The notes under the pieces: model-generated
Told to the model about the DNA's origin: nothing
Database searches by the model: none
The model's input: the letters and a program-made list of their open reading frames with translations, nothing else
Assembly (NCBI RefSeq): GCF_022539505.1
Contig: NC_061512.1
Location: 256,138,510-256,202,509 of the forward strand
Direction: 5' to 3'
Source: Lolium rigidum
Lineage: Eukaryota; Streptophyta; Magnoliopsida; Poales; Poaceae
Length of the DNA stretch: 64,000 nt
In this document: positions 32,452-43,488 of the stretch, piece by piece
Layout: every line of letters starts with the position of its first letter
Position numbering within the stretch: the first letter of the stretch is position 1
Position numbers and translations under genes: made by a program

Positions 32452-33505
32452 GAGGACTGGGAGACGGAGATGGAACGCCGCGCCTTCGTCACGGCGGACC
32501 GCAGGAGGCGCCGCATCGCCGCCCTCGACGCAGCGAAAGCGGCGGCCTCTGCGGAAGCGTGCCTGAGCTTGGGCGGCGGCCTGAACATCATCTCGAGCTC
32601 CCCGTCGTCGCCGGGTTACTACGCGGGGTACACCGCGGACACGCCATCGATCTCGCAGATGCGGCTGTCGCAGATGGACGGCCGCGCCCGCTACTCCCCC
32701 GAGTTCGGGGATAGCGACATGACCGTCGACAACAACGCCCCGTTCTCGCCGGATTCAATGGCTCGGGGCAGCGGCACCTTCCGCTTCCCCGACCTGAACG
32801 ATTCGCCTGACCTGCGCCGCAGCCACGTGACGGACAGCACCGACCTTCCCCGCGACCTCTTCCCCGATGACGGCAGGCGCACCCAGCAGGTGTTCGGCAG
32901 CGGGTCCGGCGTGTCCATGGGCCAGGACGAGGTGTGTTTCCTTTCTTTCTATGTGTTGTGTGCATCGTAGACACTGGCGGCGAATCAAATTTTGTAACTT
33001 TATGCGTAGATTGCCGGCGAGGAGGAGATCCTGAACGGCATCATACGCGGCCATGCCTACGAACCCCCGGTCGACGACTACGAAGAAGAGGCCGAGGAGG
33101 ACGAAGGTGAGGAAGAAGTCCAGGAGGAGCTGATCGACGCTGAGACCGGCGCGAGCGTGAGGAGGACGCGCAGGCGTTCCGCCGGCACTCGTGGTCCGAG
33201 GTGGAGGTCGTTGGAGTATGAATGCCTCATCGAGACGTGGAAGCAAGTGAGCTTTTGCCCAATCACCGGCGCAAACCAAACCGGGGGATAGTATTACAAG
33301 CGCATCCTCGATTGTTTCAACGAGAAGAAGAACTATGGTGATTACGCCACCATAGAGATGAACCGGAATGAGGGCGCCCTCTCTCACCGTTGGAACTTGA
33401 TCAAGGGGGCGTGTAGCAAGTTCCACGGCTACTATGAGAAGATCAAGGCACGGAAGGAGAGCGGCACGACGATGGTGTATTGGGTATGATCTACGCCTAT
33501 CTTAT

Positions 33506-33640
33506 TTGCATATGAATTGGTGATCAATGTTGTTGCATATGAATTGGTGATCAATGTTGTTGCATATGAATTGATGATCAATGTTGTTGCATATGAACTG
33601 ATGATCCAACTTGTTGCATATGAATTGATGATCTTCAATG
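33506..33640 (+). repeat. 27-bp minisatellite in ORF1 intron 2
   Basis: Five tandem copies of a 27-base unit beginning TTGCATATGAATTGGTGATC. The first two are identical and the later ones are diverged. The intron (33484-33671) consists mostly of this array. Confidence 0.95.
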
Positions 33641-34222
33641 TTTTTCATTGTTTTGCATCATATATTGTTAGATGCTCAAAGCCCTCGAAATGTACAAGAA
33701 CCAACACGAGGACGAAGACTTTCCGTTTATGCATTGCTACAACAAGCTCCAAGGTTGCAACAAATGGGACGACCTCCTCCACACTCTCTTGAATGACGGG
33801 GAAGATGTGCCGGTCGATCCAGCCGGCGCCCCATTGGCAACAAGAAGGCCAAGGCCGACAGGAATGCGGCGCCGATATTGGCAGCCATGGACGCCTCCAT
33901 CGAGAAGATGATCACCTCGTTCTCGGTGGAGAACAAGGAAGCTGCCAATAGAGCCGCCGTCGTGTGGAAGGCCATCCTCGACAAGCAAGACGCCAAGATC
34001 GAGTTGGAGAGGGAGAGGGTGGAGGCGGCGAAGATGGAAGCTCACGCCGCTGCTATGAAGGCCAACAACGAAGCGACGTAGCTATCGTTGGCAAAAATGT
34101 CTCAAGAATCAAAAATCTTGATGGCCGACATGTAGAAGATGGACCCCTTGGCGTGGGCGTGGCACGAGATGTACCGCGAGCGCATCGGCCAAGAGGTGAT
34201 GGCGGCGCGAGCTGCGTAGGTG

Positions 34223-34350
34223 TCTCCCCCGGCAACGTCCATGTCTACCTCGGCACCGTCCGCGTTCATGTCTCCCCCGGCACCGTCCGCGTTCATGTCT
34301 ACCCGGCACCATCCGCGTTCATGTCTCCCCCGGCACTGTCGACGTTCATG
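34223..34350 (+). repeat. 27-bp coding repeat at the ORF1 C-terminus
   Basis: About five units of the type TCTCCCCCGGCACCGTCCGC plus GTTCATG, encoding a 9-residue Ser/Pro/Ala repeat. The first unit is shorter and one unit has lost bases. Confidence 0.85.
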
Positions 34351-34781
34351 CCTTCCCCGGCGACCGTGGATCCTGTTGCAGCGACGAAGCTGCCGCCGAC
34401 CGCCGATGAGGAAGTCGTCGAGGTTGCGCCGCCCGTGACCTCCTTCGTGTGATCATGTGATCATCTGGCTTGGAAAGCCTTTTTTTTTGCGCCGGAAACG
34501 GCGATCTGGTGGCCGTGTGTTGGCCCAAACTTCTTATTCCAAAACCTATTCGTATTTAGTGGTCGTGTGTTGGCCCAAACTTCATATTCGTAGACTTATA
34601 CGAATTTCTATGGTTGTGTTTGAGATTTCAAATTCAAATTATCTATCGGGGCCTCATGTTTGGAGGCGCCGGTGTGGGAGCAGCTCCCCTAAATAGAGGA
34701 TGTTGTGCCGACGTCCCCCAAACGGACGTGCCGACGTCCCTGCCGGCGCCTACTTAGGGGCTACCGGTGAAGATGCTCTTA

Positions 34782-36595
34782 TCTACCATTGGTGTTCCCC
34801 TTTACGCTGCTTGTGCGCATTGGACAGGAAGCATCTTTTTTTGTTGTTGCCCTGGCCAGAATATTTGCCTCTGAAAAAGAGCACGAAAACAGATTGGACA
34901 GACCCTATTCCTCTGCTCCGACATCCGAATTGTCATCTCCCAAAAGCAGGCTGCTGTGGTTTTCTCCACATTGTCATTTTTGTTCCGCCTGGAGGGGATA
35001 GTCTGCTGGCGCCAGATCTATTATGGGAGCAGGCCTGCCTGGAGGGGACATATCGACTATCAGCCGCTTCATACACACGCGTGTGTGACTGTGTCTTATC
35101 ATGTCTGTCGAAAGTTTCAGACAACCTCGCCATGGACTTATCGGCGCAGACGTGGGTGCGTCGATGATCGATATGTACTTAGAATAATCTCCGTTGGGAA
35201 ACACACATAGCCTCTGATGTTTTTGTATTTGAAAGGCGGAAACTGTATCCACGTAGTATACAGATTCTAGAGACACCAACACGAGTGTGCACCTTTCTTA
35301 ACGTGACGGCATGCTTCTCTCTAGCACCAGGCGCTGTCAGCCTGTCACGTTAACAACGAACACTCCTACTACTTACTTGGGAGGAAGAACCGGGTATATG
35401 GTATATCATCGGGCCAATTCGTCAGGCTCCACTCCACAGCGACGCGAGGAACAAAGCATCGAGAGCTCCGTCCTTCAGTTACGCACTGTAGGGGAGTGGT
35501 CTCCTGTCGGCCCAACACCGGTGCTGCCCCCAGTCATAGTCTACGATAAATACGTGACGCAATCTTGAAGCCAACTTAATTTGGTGGCAAAGTATGAAAG
35601 CCAAGTGGACGTGCCCTGCTACTGAAGATTTTCGAGGGTGTCCGGTTTGCAGCTAAGCCGCCCAAACACCAACGGGGAACGTGCTGCTAGGCAAATCCCA
35701 ATGACCAGGTCCAGCCAAATTGCACGGCTCAATATTTTAGCAACTACAAAATGATGCCATAATTTCGGCAAGTTTTTGGCATTGCGACAACGTAGATAAG
35801 GCTATTTGGGACTCCAAACCTGACGGTACATTCGATTTTTCGCTGCTACCCAGATCACAGATAAGGTTTGTCCCCTCCCGGTGCGTTCATCACCTACTTC
35901 AGAGTGAGAGCCCAATATATTTGATGGGTCGACTCTTAACGATTGTGCATTGTTTTTTTAAGACCTTGTTTTCTAGAGAATCTTGTTTGTAGTCATGGTG
36001 TTGTCTTCGGTTGTGGTTAGTGTGCTCTGTGCTGCTTGTTGCGAGTAACTCGTCATCGCGACAGGGTCTTTAATTTCTTTTTTCTCTATTTTTATATGTT
36101 CTTGGTTGTGTGCATCTCTGATGTCATCAGACAGCTTGTTAGTGCACAAGCTGTGTGTATTCATGATGTTATACATAAGTTTTCAAGTGTATTCATGACA
36201 TTATACATACGACATTTTGAATATGCTGAAGATGGCATAATCATCATACTCTTGTATAAGTGCAGTTCCACACTTTAACCATCCAAAAATGATTTGGCAT
36301 CTAGGTATAGTGTATCAAGTCCTTGTTTCAATCAGATACATAAACATGTAACAAGAATATTGGCATTCAATGTTAATGCCAAGCATGTGAATGTGTACAT
36401 CAAACGAGCCTATGACTTAATCAAATCCACCGACATGATCATTTGCAAAAATTCCATATAATGCTTATTTATTTGAGGGTGCCACAAAAAACCTCTCCAG
36501 GAATAAGGAACCATTTTTTTGTCCAGGATAAATAAAGTGCCTGTTTGAATTCATTCTAGATACTAGGTAGCATAACATGTATGCATTCATACTAC
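34782..36595. other. Unassigned intergenic sequence
   Basis: No gene supported. Small features only: a two-copy 33-bp tandem repeat at about 36158-36220 (TGTATTCATGA...TTATACATA) and several T-rich tracts. Frames up to about 150 codons exist at 34700-35170 but show no domain. Confidence 0.45.
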
Positions 36596-37050
36596 TTTTT
36601 TTTACGAAAGCTCGTTAGAGGGCGGGGAACACCTTATTACATTATAAGAAGAGGAAAACTGGTCCGGTTTCCTAACTAGACCCGAGAACCATACAACGCA
36701 TGGTTAATTAAGAAAAATCGGTGAAAAACCAATCACACCCGACTAGAAACTAGGGAACTCGTCTGAGCCAGACACAAGTATCCCTAGCCCCAAGACCATA
36801 CTACTTCCACTTGCATTGGAGCGAGCTCATCCCCTCCAAACCTTTCCTTGTCGAAGAAGGTCGCGTGCACTACTCTCGTGCAACAGAGAAGCACCCTTCG
36901 AGGTCAATCACCACCTTGGTTGGCCTTGTATAGCAGGAAGTTCACCTAGGTGATCATATTAGCACACGTAGCACCCTCTCGTTCTTGGAGCACTCAAAGG
37001 TAACCTCATCTTCCAGCTTATCATCAACCTTCCCTGCACTAATTCACATG
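36596..37050 (-). mobile_element. Possible LINE/retroposon 3' end
   Basis: A T8 run at 36596-36603 could be the poly(A) of a minus-strand retroposon. The region 36815-37030 resembles 45130-45340 in the same orientation (GGAGCGAGCTCAT versus GGAGCAAGCTCAT, CCTAGGTGA, GGTAACCTC versus GGCTACCTC), so it belongs to a dispersed repeat. The family is not identified. Confidence 0.35.
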
Positions 37051-37158
37051 TTAAAGAGTACTCCGTATAGAAATTGAAGACAACCTGCTCTTTCATATCT
37101 CGCACACTCAATTAAGAAAAAGTGGCCTCGTCTAGTCAATTAAGGTTGATAAAACACC

Positions 37159-38076
37159 TGTTAAATGTAGATGGGCTGCAGCCCAGCAAGGCAGCCCATA
37201 TAGTCTACAATTCCTGAAATCTCAAGGCCCATCACGTTGGCAGCTTGGGACAGCATTGGGGGACAAAGTTTAGTCCCACATTGCTAGTTGGGAGAGAGTT
37301 GGAGTGGTATATAAGGGCTGCTGTTCTAGTCATTCCAAGTGAGTGAGAATAGAAGAAGCCCTCGCGCACTCCTCCTCCTCCTCCGCCCGCCCGTCTCGGC
37401 TCGGCACGGCACGTCCCGTCGCGTCGCGTTTCGTGACTCGAGTTCGAGACACACTCAAGGAAGTCTAAATTTTTGCTTGGTGCACCAACTGTGTTGGGTA
37501 CGTGTCGACCTGCATGTGCATGCTCGCCGCGTGTCCCTGGCTTCCAACGCGGGCGGGTCGGCTTCCTCCCAGGCTATACAAGGAGACCGATCAGATCTAG
37601 AAACAGTGCTCTTAGATCTCTCTCTCTCGCGCGAAGTTCCTTTTTGCTGTGCTACTCTCTAGTCTTCCCCATCCCGGCGACTGCGTGCACACCCGTCCGG
37701 GAGAGCAGGCCTCCGAAACCCCGTCCGTTGAGATCCTGCACCGGGAGACGGGCGATAAGGTTTTTGGGGAGCGTCTCGGCGCGGCCGCTCGCTGCTTGTT
37801 CGTCTTCTTCATCGACGGTTCGGCTGCTTCATCGACAGATCCGACTACACCATGGGCGACATCAACAACTCCCATGGTGGTGGTGCTTCTGCTGCTGGTG
37901 CGACCTTCCCGGTCGCGATGTACGTGCTTTTACTCTCCTACCTTGCACTGCTACTTATTCCATGTTCAGATCTGATGCATGTGCTTAGTCTGATGTGTAT
38001 GGTTAAGTATGCTTGTGCATCTCTAATGTTGTTTTCGGTAATTAATCTCATACGGAAATTGCCTAATAATCCAACA
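37159..38076 (+). repeat. 5' LTR of the copia element
   Basis: Starts TGTTAAATG and ends ATCCAACA. A TATA box (TATATAA, 37308-37314) is the promoter. It contains the gag start codon (37852) and a candidate splice donor (37920). The other LTR carries the same features. Confidence 0.94.
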
Positions 38077-38940
38077 ATCCAAAAACCTTATATGCATAGG
38101 CAATTTTCACCGTCTGGTTTTGCTGCTGCGCTCAAACCGAGCCCGTTTACGGGTTCTCATTTCAAGAGATGGCAGAGTAAGACCCTCTTGTGGCTCACTT
38201 CTATGGGCGTGCACCGAGTTGCGGAAGGTATTCCCAGAGGTCCGCTTACTCCTGAAGAGGATAAAGCGTTCGGGGATGCCACCGTAATCTTTGTGGGTGC
38301 CGTCCTAAGTGTGCTTGGAGACAAGTTGGTTGATGCTTATCTGCACATCCGAAATGGGAAGGAACTGTGGGATGCACTGGACGCTAAGTTTGGTGCTGCC
38401 GATGCCGGAGGTGAACTGTATGCTATGGAGCGGTTCAATGACTACGGAATGGTTGAGAACCGATCCGTAGTAGAACAGGCTCATGAGATACAGATCATGG
38501 CAAAGGAACTCGAGCTCCTCAAGTGTGTGCTACCGGACAAGTTTGTCGCGGGATGCATTGTCGCTAAGCTTCCCCCTTCATGGAGGAACTTTGCCACTTC
38601 TCTCAAACATCAGAGGCATGAGTTTTTTGTTGAGAATATCATGGGCTATCTGGATGTTGAGGAGAAGGCGAGGGCAAAAGACAAACACACTGGAGGAACC
38701 GAGGGACGTTCTGCTGCCAATATGGTGCAGAAAAATGCCCACAAGTCCAAGGGAAAGAACAAGGGAGTCTCCCGGACTACCAACTTCAAGAAGAAGGGGA
38801 AAACGGAGAAGAAAGATCCTTGCTTGGGTGTGTGGCGAGGCCGGCCATCTGGGCCAATCGTTGTCCACAACGCAAAGGAAAGAAATGTCGAGCTGGACGG
38901 AACTCAAATTCCGTCAGCATGGTCATTGGCAACCCAGAGG
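37852..38940 (+). CDS. Copia gag, with probable intron
   Basis: The ATG lies inside the 5' LTR (MGDINNSHGGG). I propose exon 1 37852-37919, intron 37920-38099 (GTACGTGC ... TTATATGCATAG) and exon 2 from 38100. Splicing gives a typical copia gag start (VAMQFSPSGFAAALK, then PFTGSHFKRWQ). Exon 2 encodes a UBN2-type gag core: LWDALDAKFGAADAGGE, then LELLKCVLPDKFVAGCIV and LPPSWRNFATSL. A Lys-rich tail follows (about 38690-38820). The zinc knuckle after it (CGEAGHLG) is read only in another frame, so its Cys/His set is broken. The intron is 180 bases with no stop, so unspliced RNA would add 60 mostly hydrophobic residues. Gag forms the particle that packages element RNA. Confidence 0.7.
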
Positions 38941-41900
38941 AAGGAACTACATGGTATGGTAATATGTTACCTACTGTTCTTTCGGTGTTTCAGCCCACGG
39001 AATGGTGGGTTGATACAGGTGCTAATGTTCATGTGTGTGCTGACATCTCCATGTTCACCTCTTATCAGGCCCGAGGTTCCTCAGTAATGATGGGGAATGG
39101 GTTACATGCTACTGTTCGTGGTGTTGGCACGGTAGATCTGAAGTTTACTTCGGGAAAGATCGTGCAACTGAAGAACGTGCTCGCATGTCCCTTCTATCAA
39201 GAAGAATCTCGTTAGTGGCTCCCGTCTTATGAAAGATGGGTTTAAGTTGGTGTTTGAGTCCAATAAAGTTGTACTTGTCTAAGTATGGAACTTTTGTTGG
39301 AAAGGGGTATGAATGTGAGGGAATGTTGCGTTTCTCTCTAGAAGACTTCGTGATAATGTTGTGAACCATGTAAGCACTAGTGTTAATGAAACTAATGTTT
39401 GGCATTCACGACTTTGTCATGTTAATTTCGGTTGTATGACGCGGCTTGCTGATATGAGTTTAATTCCGAAATTCACCTTTGTCAAAGGCTCTAAGTGCCA
39501 TGCTTGTGTGCAAGCAAAGCAGCCTCGCAAGCCTCACAAGCTCGCGAAGGAAAGAAACTTGGCACCACTAGAGCTCGTGCATTCGGATCTATGTGAGATG
39601 AATGGTGAGTTGACAAGAGGTGGAAAGAAATTTTTCATGACTTTGATTGATGATTCCACTAGGTACTTGTTATGTGTATCTCCTCAAAACTAAAGATGAG
39701 GCTCTTGATTTCTTTAAAATCTATAAGGCTGAAGTTGAGAACCAACTTGAAAGAAAGATAAAAAGGGTTCGGTCCGATCGTGGTGGAGAGTACTTTTCTA
39801 ATGAGTTCAATTTATTACGTGCGGAACATGGTATAATCCATGAGAGGACGCCTCCCAATTCCCCACAATCCAATGGGATTGCGGAAAGGAAAAACCGTAC
39901 TCTAACGAGATTTGGTTAACGCCATGTTAGACGTGTCGGGTTTATCCAAGGAATGGTGGGGGAGGCTATATTGACTTCGTGTCATGTCCTAAATCGTGTT
40001 CCAACCAAGAATAAAGAGATTACCCCTTATGAGGAATGGGAAAAGAAAAGACCAACACTCTCCTACCTACGAACTTGGGGCTGTTTGGCTAAAGTGAATT
40101 TGCCAATCACCAAAAAGCGAAAGCTTGGACCAAAAACCGTGGATTGTGTCTTTCTTGGCTATGCTGCCCATAGCATTGCTTATAGATTTCTTGTGGTGAA
40201 ATCTGGAGTGGACGACATGAATGTTGGCACCATCTTTGAATCAAGAGATGCTACATTCTTTGAGGATATATTTCCTATGAGAGATATGCATGGCATGTCT
40301 AGTTGGGAATCTGATCCAATACATGAAACTCCTATGGAGTCTGATCAGGAATCCGATGATGAGAGTTCAGATTCTGATGAAGATGACAATGAAGCTCCCA
40401 CAAGGAGTAAGAGACAAAGGACTGCAAAGTCTTTTGGTAATGATTTCATTGTGTATCTTGTGGATGATACTCCCACTACCATTTCATAAGCCCTCGCATC
40501 TCCTGATGCAGACTACTGGAAGGAAGCGGTTCAAAGCGAGATGGATTCCATCTTAGCTAATGGAACATGGGAGTTATCAGAGCGTCCTTATGGGTGCAAA
40601 CCTGTAGGATGTAAATGGGTATTTAAGAAGAAGCTTCGAGCTGATGGTACTATTGAGAAGTACAAAGCTCGGCTTGTAGCCAAAGGCTATACCCAAAAGG
40701 AAGGCGAAGACTTCTTCGATACTTACTCACCTGTGGCGAGATTGACCACCATACGAGTACTACTGTCATTGGCTGCCTCACACGGTCTTCTCGTTCATCA
40801 AATGGACGTTAAGACGGCTTTCCTAAATGGAGAGTTGGACGAGGAAATTTACATGGAACAGCCCGATGGTTTCGTACTAGAAGGTCAAGAAAGAAAGGTG
40901 TGTAAATTAAAGAAATCTTTGTATGGCCTCAAACAAGCGCCCAAACAATGGCATGAGAAGTTTGAAAGAACTTTGACATCCGTGGGCTTTGTTGTTAATG
41001 AAGCCGACAAATGTGTGTACTACCGCCATGGTGGGGGTGAGGGAGTTGTCCTATGCTTGTATGTGGATGACATACTAATTTTTGGGACAAGTCTCAAAGT
41101 GATTGAGGAGGTAAAAACCTTCTTATCTCTGTGTTTCGAGATGAAAGATCTTGGAGAAGCTGATGTTATATTGAACATCAAGTTATTGAGAGATGAGAAT
41201 AATGGGATTACACTTGTGCAATCTCATTATGTTGAGAAGGTGTTGAGCAGATTTGGTTATGCTGATTGCAAATCTTCTCTCACACCTTATGATCCTAGTG
41301 TCTTGCTTCGAAAGAATGAAAAGGCAACTAAAGATCAATTGAGATACTCTCAAATCATTGGTTCACTCATGTATTTAGCTTGCGCTACGAGGCTCGATAT
41401 CTCGTTTGCTGTGTGCAAACTTAGCCGGTTTGTGGCCAACCCGGGAGATGATCATTGGCATGCTCTTGAGAGAGTGATGCGCTATCTAAAGGGAACCATG
41501 AGTTATGGAATTCATTATACCGGGTATCCAAGAGGACTTGAAGGGTATAGTGATTCCAATTGGATTTCGATGCTAAAATGAAAGCCACAAGTGGATATGT
41601 TTTCACTCTTGGTGGTGGCGCTGTTTCTGGAAGTCTTGCAAGCGGACCATCTTAACGAGGTCAATTATGGAAGCAGAACTCACAGCATTAGATACAGCTA
41701 CTGTCGAAGCGGAATGGCTTCGTGAGCTCTTGATGGACTTGCCTATGGTTGAAAAACCAATACCGGCTATCCTCATGAACTGTGATAATCAAACTGTGAT
41801 TGTCAAAGTGAAAAGTTCTAAGGATAATATGAAAAGTTCCAAACATATCAAGAGGAGATTGAAGTCCGTCGAAAAGCCGAAGAACTCCGGAGTGATAGCA

Positions 41901-42008
41901 TTGGATTATGTCCAAAGTGCTAAAAATCTGGCAGATCCTTTCACAAAAGGACTATCAAGAAATATGATAGACCTTGCATCGATGGAGATGGGTTTGAGAC
42001 CCACTTGA
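38820..42008 (+). pseudogene. Copia pol (protease, integrase, RT, RNase H), broken
   Basis: Protease motif WWVDTGANVHVCADI at about 39000. Integrase HHCC (VWHSRLCHVNFG ... CHACVQAKQ, 39400-39540), catalytic Asp in VHSDLCEMNG, then SDRGGEYFSNEF, then Glu in NGIAERKNRT. Reverse transcriptase with [24 protein letters not shown] [20 protein letters not shown] and the catalytic [10 protein letters not shown] (about 41060). RNase H runs from SDSNW (about 41550) through IMEAELTALDTATVEAEWL to 42008. Breaks: frameshifts near 38830, 39215, 39670, 39913, 41575 and 41625, and a TAA at 40487-40489. It makes element cDNA and integrates it when intact; as written it cannot. Confidence 0.9.
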
Positions 42009-42543
42009 GTTGCCGAGGGGGTAACCCAACCTATGTAATCGGAAATTCCGTGAACTAGGACCTGGGAAAACAAACCGGAGCAAGCGAGTTGAGAGAAAAT
42101 TTAATACTCCCACTCCGCTGCGGATGCAATTCTCTCATAGCTACTCGTAAGGCAGGTTGACAATGTCTTAATGTGTTACGAGCGGCTCTTGATGAGCGAA
42201 GACGCCGTCCTACGGGCGATCTTTTGAAGAACACACCTATATGAGTGACACTACTGGTCATAGTGTGGGAGATTTGGGTGAATCTCTAGTAAGCTCATGA
42301 AGGGCCGAGGAGTATGACTTATAAGCTCCACCCGAGGGGAAGGCTAAGGTAGCCTAGTACCGTGCCGGCATTGAGCGAAACTTGCTTGCACAAAGACCGA
42401 CAATTCAAGGCATAGTCCATTGTTCAGTTGTAGTCAAGCGTAGCACCTTGCCTAAGTGGAAGTTCAACTTAACAGTCTCCACCGAAGTGCAGGTATATTA
42501 AACAGTAAATGGAACTAATGTGTCATCTGATGTGCATATGAGA
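42009..42543 (+). other. Copia 3' untranslated region
   Basis: Follows the RNase H stop. No coding signal. It ends in the polypurine tract at 42544-42556. Confidence 0.6.
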
Positions 42544-42556
42544 TCTGGTGGGGGAT

Positions 42557-43483
42557 TGTTAAATGTAGATGGGCTGCAGCCCAGCAAGGCAGCCCATATA
42601 GTCTACAATTCCTGAAATCTCAAGGCCCATCACGTTGGCAGCTTGGGACAGCATTGGGGGACAAAGTTTAGTCCCACATTGCTAGTTGGGAGAGAGTTGG
42701 AGTGGTATATAAGGGCTGCTGTTCTAGTCATTCCAAGTGAGTGAGAATAGAAGAAGCCCTCGCGCACTCCTCCTCCTCCTCCGCCCGCCCGTCTCGGCTC
42801 GGCACGGCACGTCACGCACGTCGCGTTTCGTGACTCGAGTTCGAGACACACTCAAGGAAGCCTAAATTTTTGCTTGGTGCACCAACTGTGTTGGGTACGT
42901 GTCGACCTGCATGTGCATGCTCGCCGCGTGTCCCTGGCTTCCTACGCGTGTCAACGCGGGCGGGTCGGCTTCCTCCCAGGCTATACAAGGAGACCGATCA
43001 GATCTAGAAATAGTGCTCTTAGATCTCTCTCTCTCGCGCGAAGTTCCTTTTTGCTGTGCTACTCTCTAGTCTTCCCCATCCCGGCGACTGCGTGCACAGC
43101 CGTCCGGGAGAGCAGGCCTCCGAAACCCCGTCCGTTGAGATCCTGCACCGGGAGACGGGCGATAAGGTTTTTGGGGAGCGTCTCGGCGCGATCGCTTCGC
43201 TGCTGTTCGTCTTCTTCATCGACGGTTCGGCTGCTTCATCGACAGATCCGACTACACCATGGGCGACATCAACAACTCCCATGGTGGTGGTGCTGCTGCT
43301 GCTGGTGCGACCTTCCCGGTCGCGATGTACGTGCTTTTACTCTCCTACCTTGCACTGCTACTTATTCCATGTTCAGATCTGATGCATGTGCTTAGTCTGA
43401 TGTGTATGGTTAAGTATGCTTGTGCATCTCTAATGTTGTTTTCGGTAATTAATCTCATACGGAAATTGCCTAATAATCCAACA
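42557..43483 (+). repeat. 3' LTR of the copia element
   Basis: Matches the 5' LTR except for roughly seven substitutions or small shuffles and a 10-base insertion (near 42945). It repeats the TATA box (42706-42712) and the gag ATG (43259). Confidence 0.94.
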
Positions 43484-43488
43484 ACACC

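Larger units (their letters stand above)
25758..32456 (-). mobile_element. Gypsy element G2, complete with TSD
   Basis: Minus-strand LTR retrotransposon 25763-32451 with the perfect duplication gagga (25758-25762 and 32452-32456). LTRs of about 1.6 kb (25763-27363 and 30855-32451) begin TGATACGTCTCC in sense. The primer-binding site is at 30824-30842. The 3.5-kb interior encodes only one short protein and no gag-pol domains, so it is non-autonomous. The LTR sequence is of a type extremely common in Triticeae (Sabrina/WHAM-like, name from memory and uncertain). It is related to element Z at 4960. Confidence 0.93.
25650..34452 (+). pseudogene. Harbinger ORF1 gene (Myb/SANT), interrupted
   Basis: ATG at 25650. 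The N-terminus is Lys/Pro/Ala-rich and is broken at 25762 by gypsy G2. It resumes in frame at 32457 (DWETEMERRAFVTADRRRRR). Exon 1 ends at 32931 (GT), exon 2 is 33010-33483 and exon 3 starts at 33672. Exon 2 holds an acidic stretch and a SANT-like domain (RWRSLEYECLIETWKQVSF, LSHRWNLIKGACSKFHGYY). Exon 3 reads EMYKNQHEDEDFPFMHCYN, then a charged coiled coil (IELERERVEAAKMEAHAA). The C-terminus is a 9-residue repeat of the type SPPAPSAFM and ends APPVTSFV. Defects: a stop at 33289-33291, a frameshift near 33835 and stops near 34079, 34130 and 34216. In intact elements ORF1 binds DNA and partners the transposase. Confidence 0.8.
25311..34781 (+). mobile_element. Harbinger-type element with ORF1 only, split by gypsy G2
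   Basis: Inverted ends GAGCATCTCCACCGGCG (25314) and the near complement ending at 34778, with the perfect duplication TTA (25311-25313 and 34779-34781). Without the gypsy insertion and its duplicated bases it is about 2.77 kb. It encodes a Myb/SANT ORF1 protein but no DDE transposase, so it is non-autonomous. Confidence 0.85.
37154..43488 (+). mobile_element. Ty1/copia element, complete with TSD
   Basis: Element 37159-43483 with the perfect duplication acacc (37154-37158 and 43484-43488). LTRs are 37159-38076 and 42557-43483, about 99% alike by eye. Domain order gag, protease, integrase, reverse transcriptase, RNase H defines the copia class. A polypurine tract (TCTGGTGGGGGAT, 42544-42556) abuts the 3' LTR. 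No usual TGGTATCAGAGC primer site follows the 5' LTR. pol is broken in at least six places. Confidence 0.95.

Noticed and set aside
34700..35167. 155-codon plus-strand frame next to the Harbinger end
   Set aside because: It starts inside the transposon terminus, has no domain and no promoter signal.
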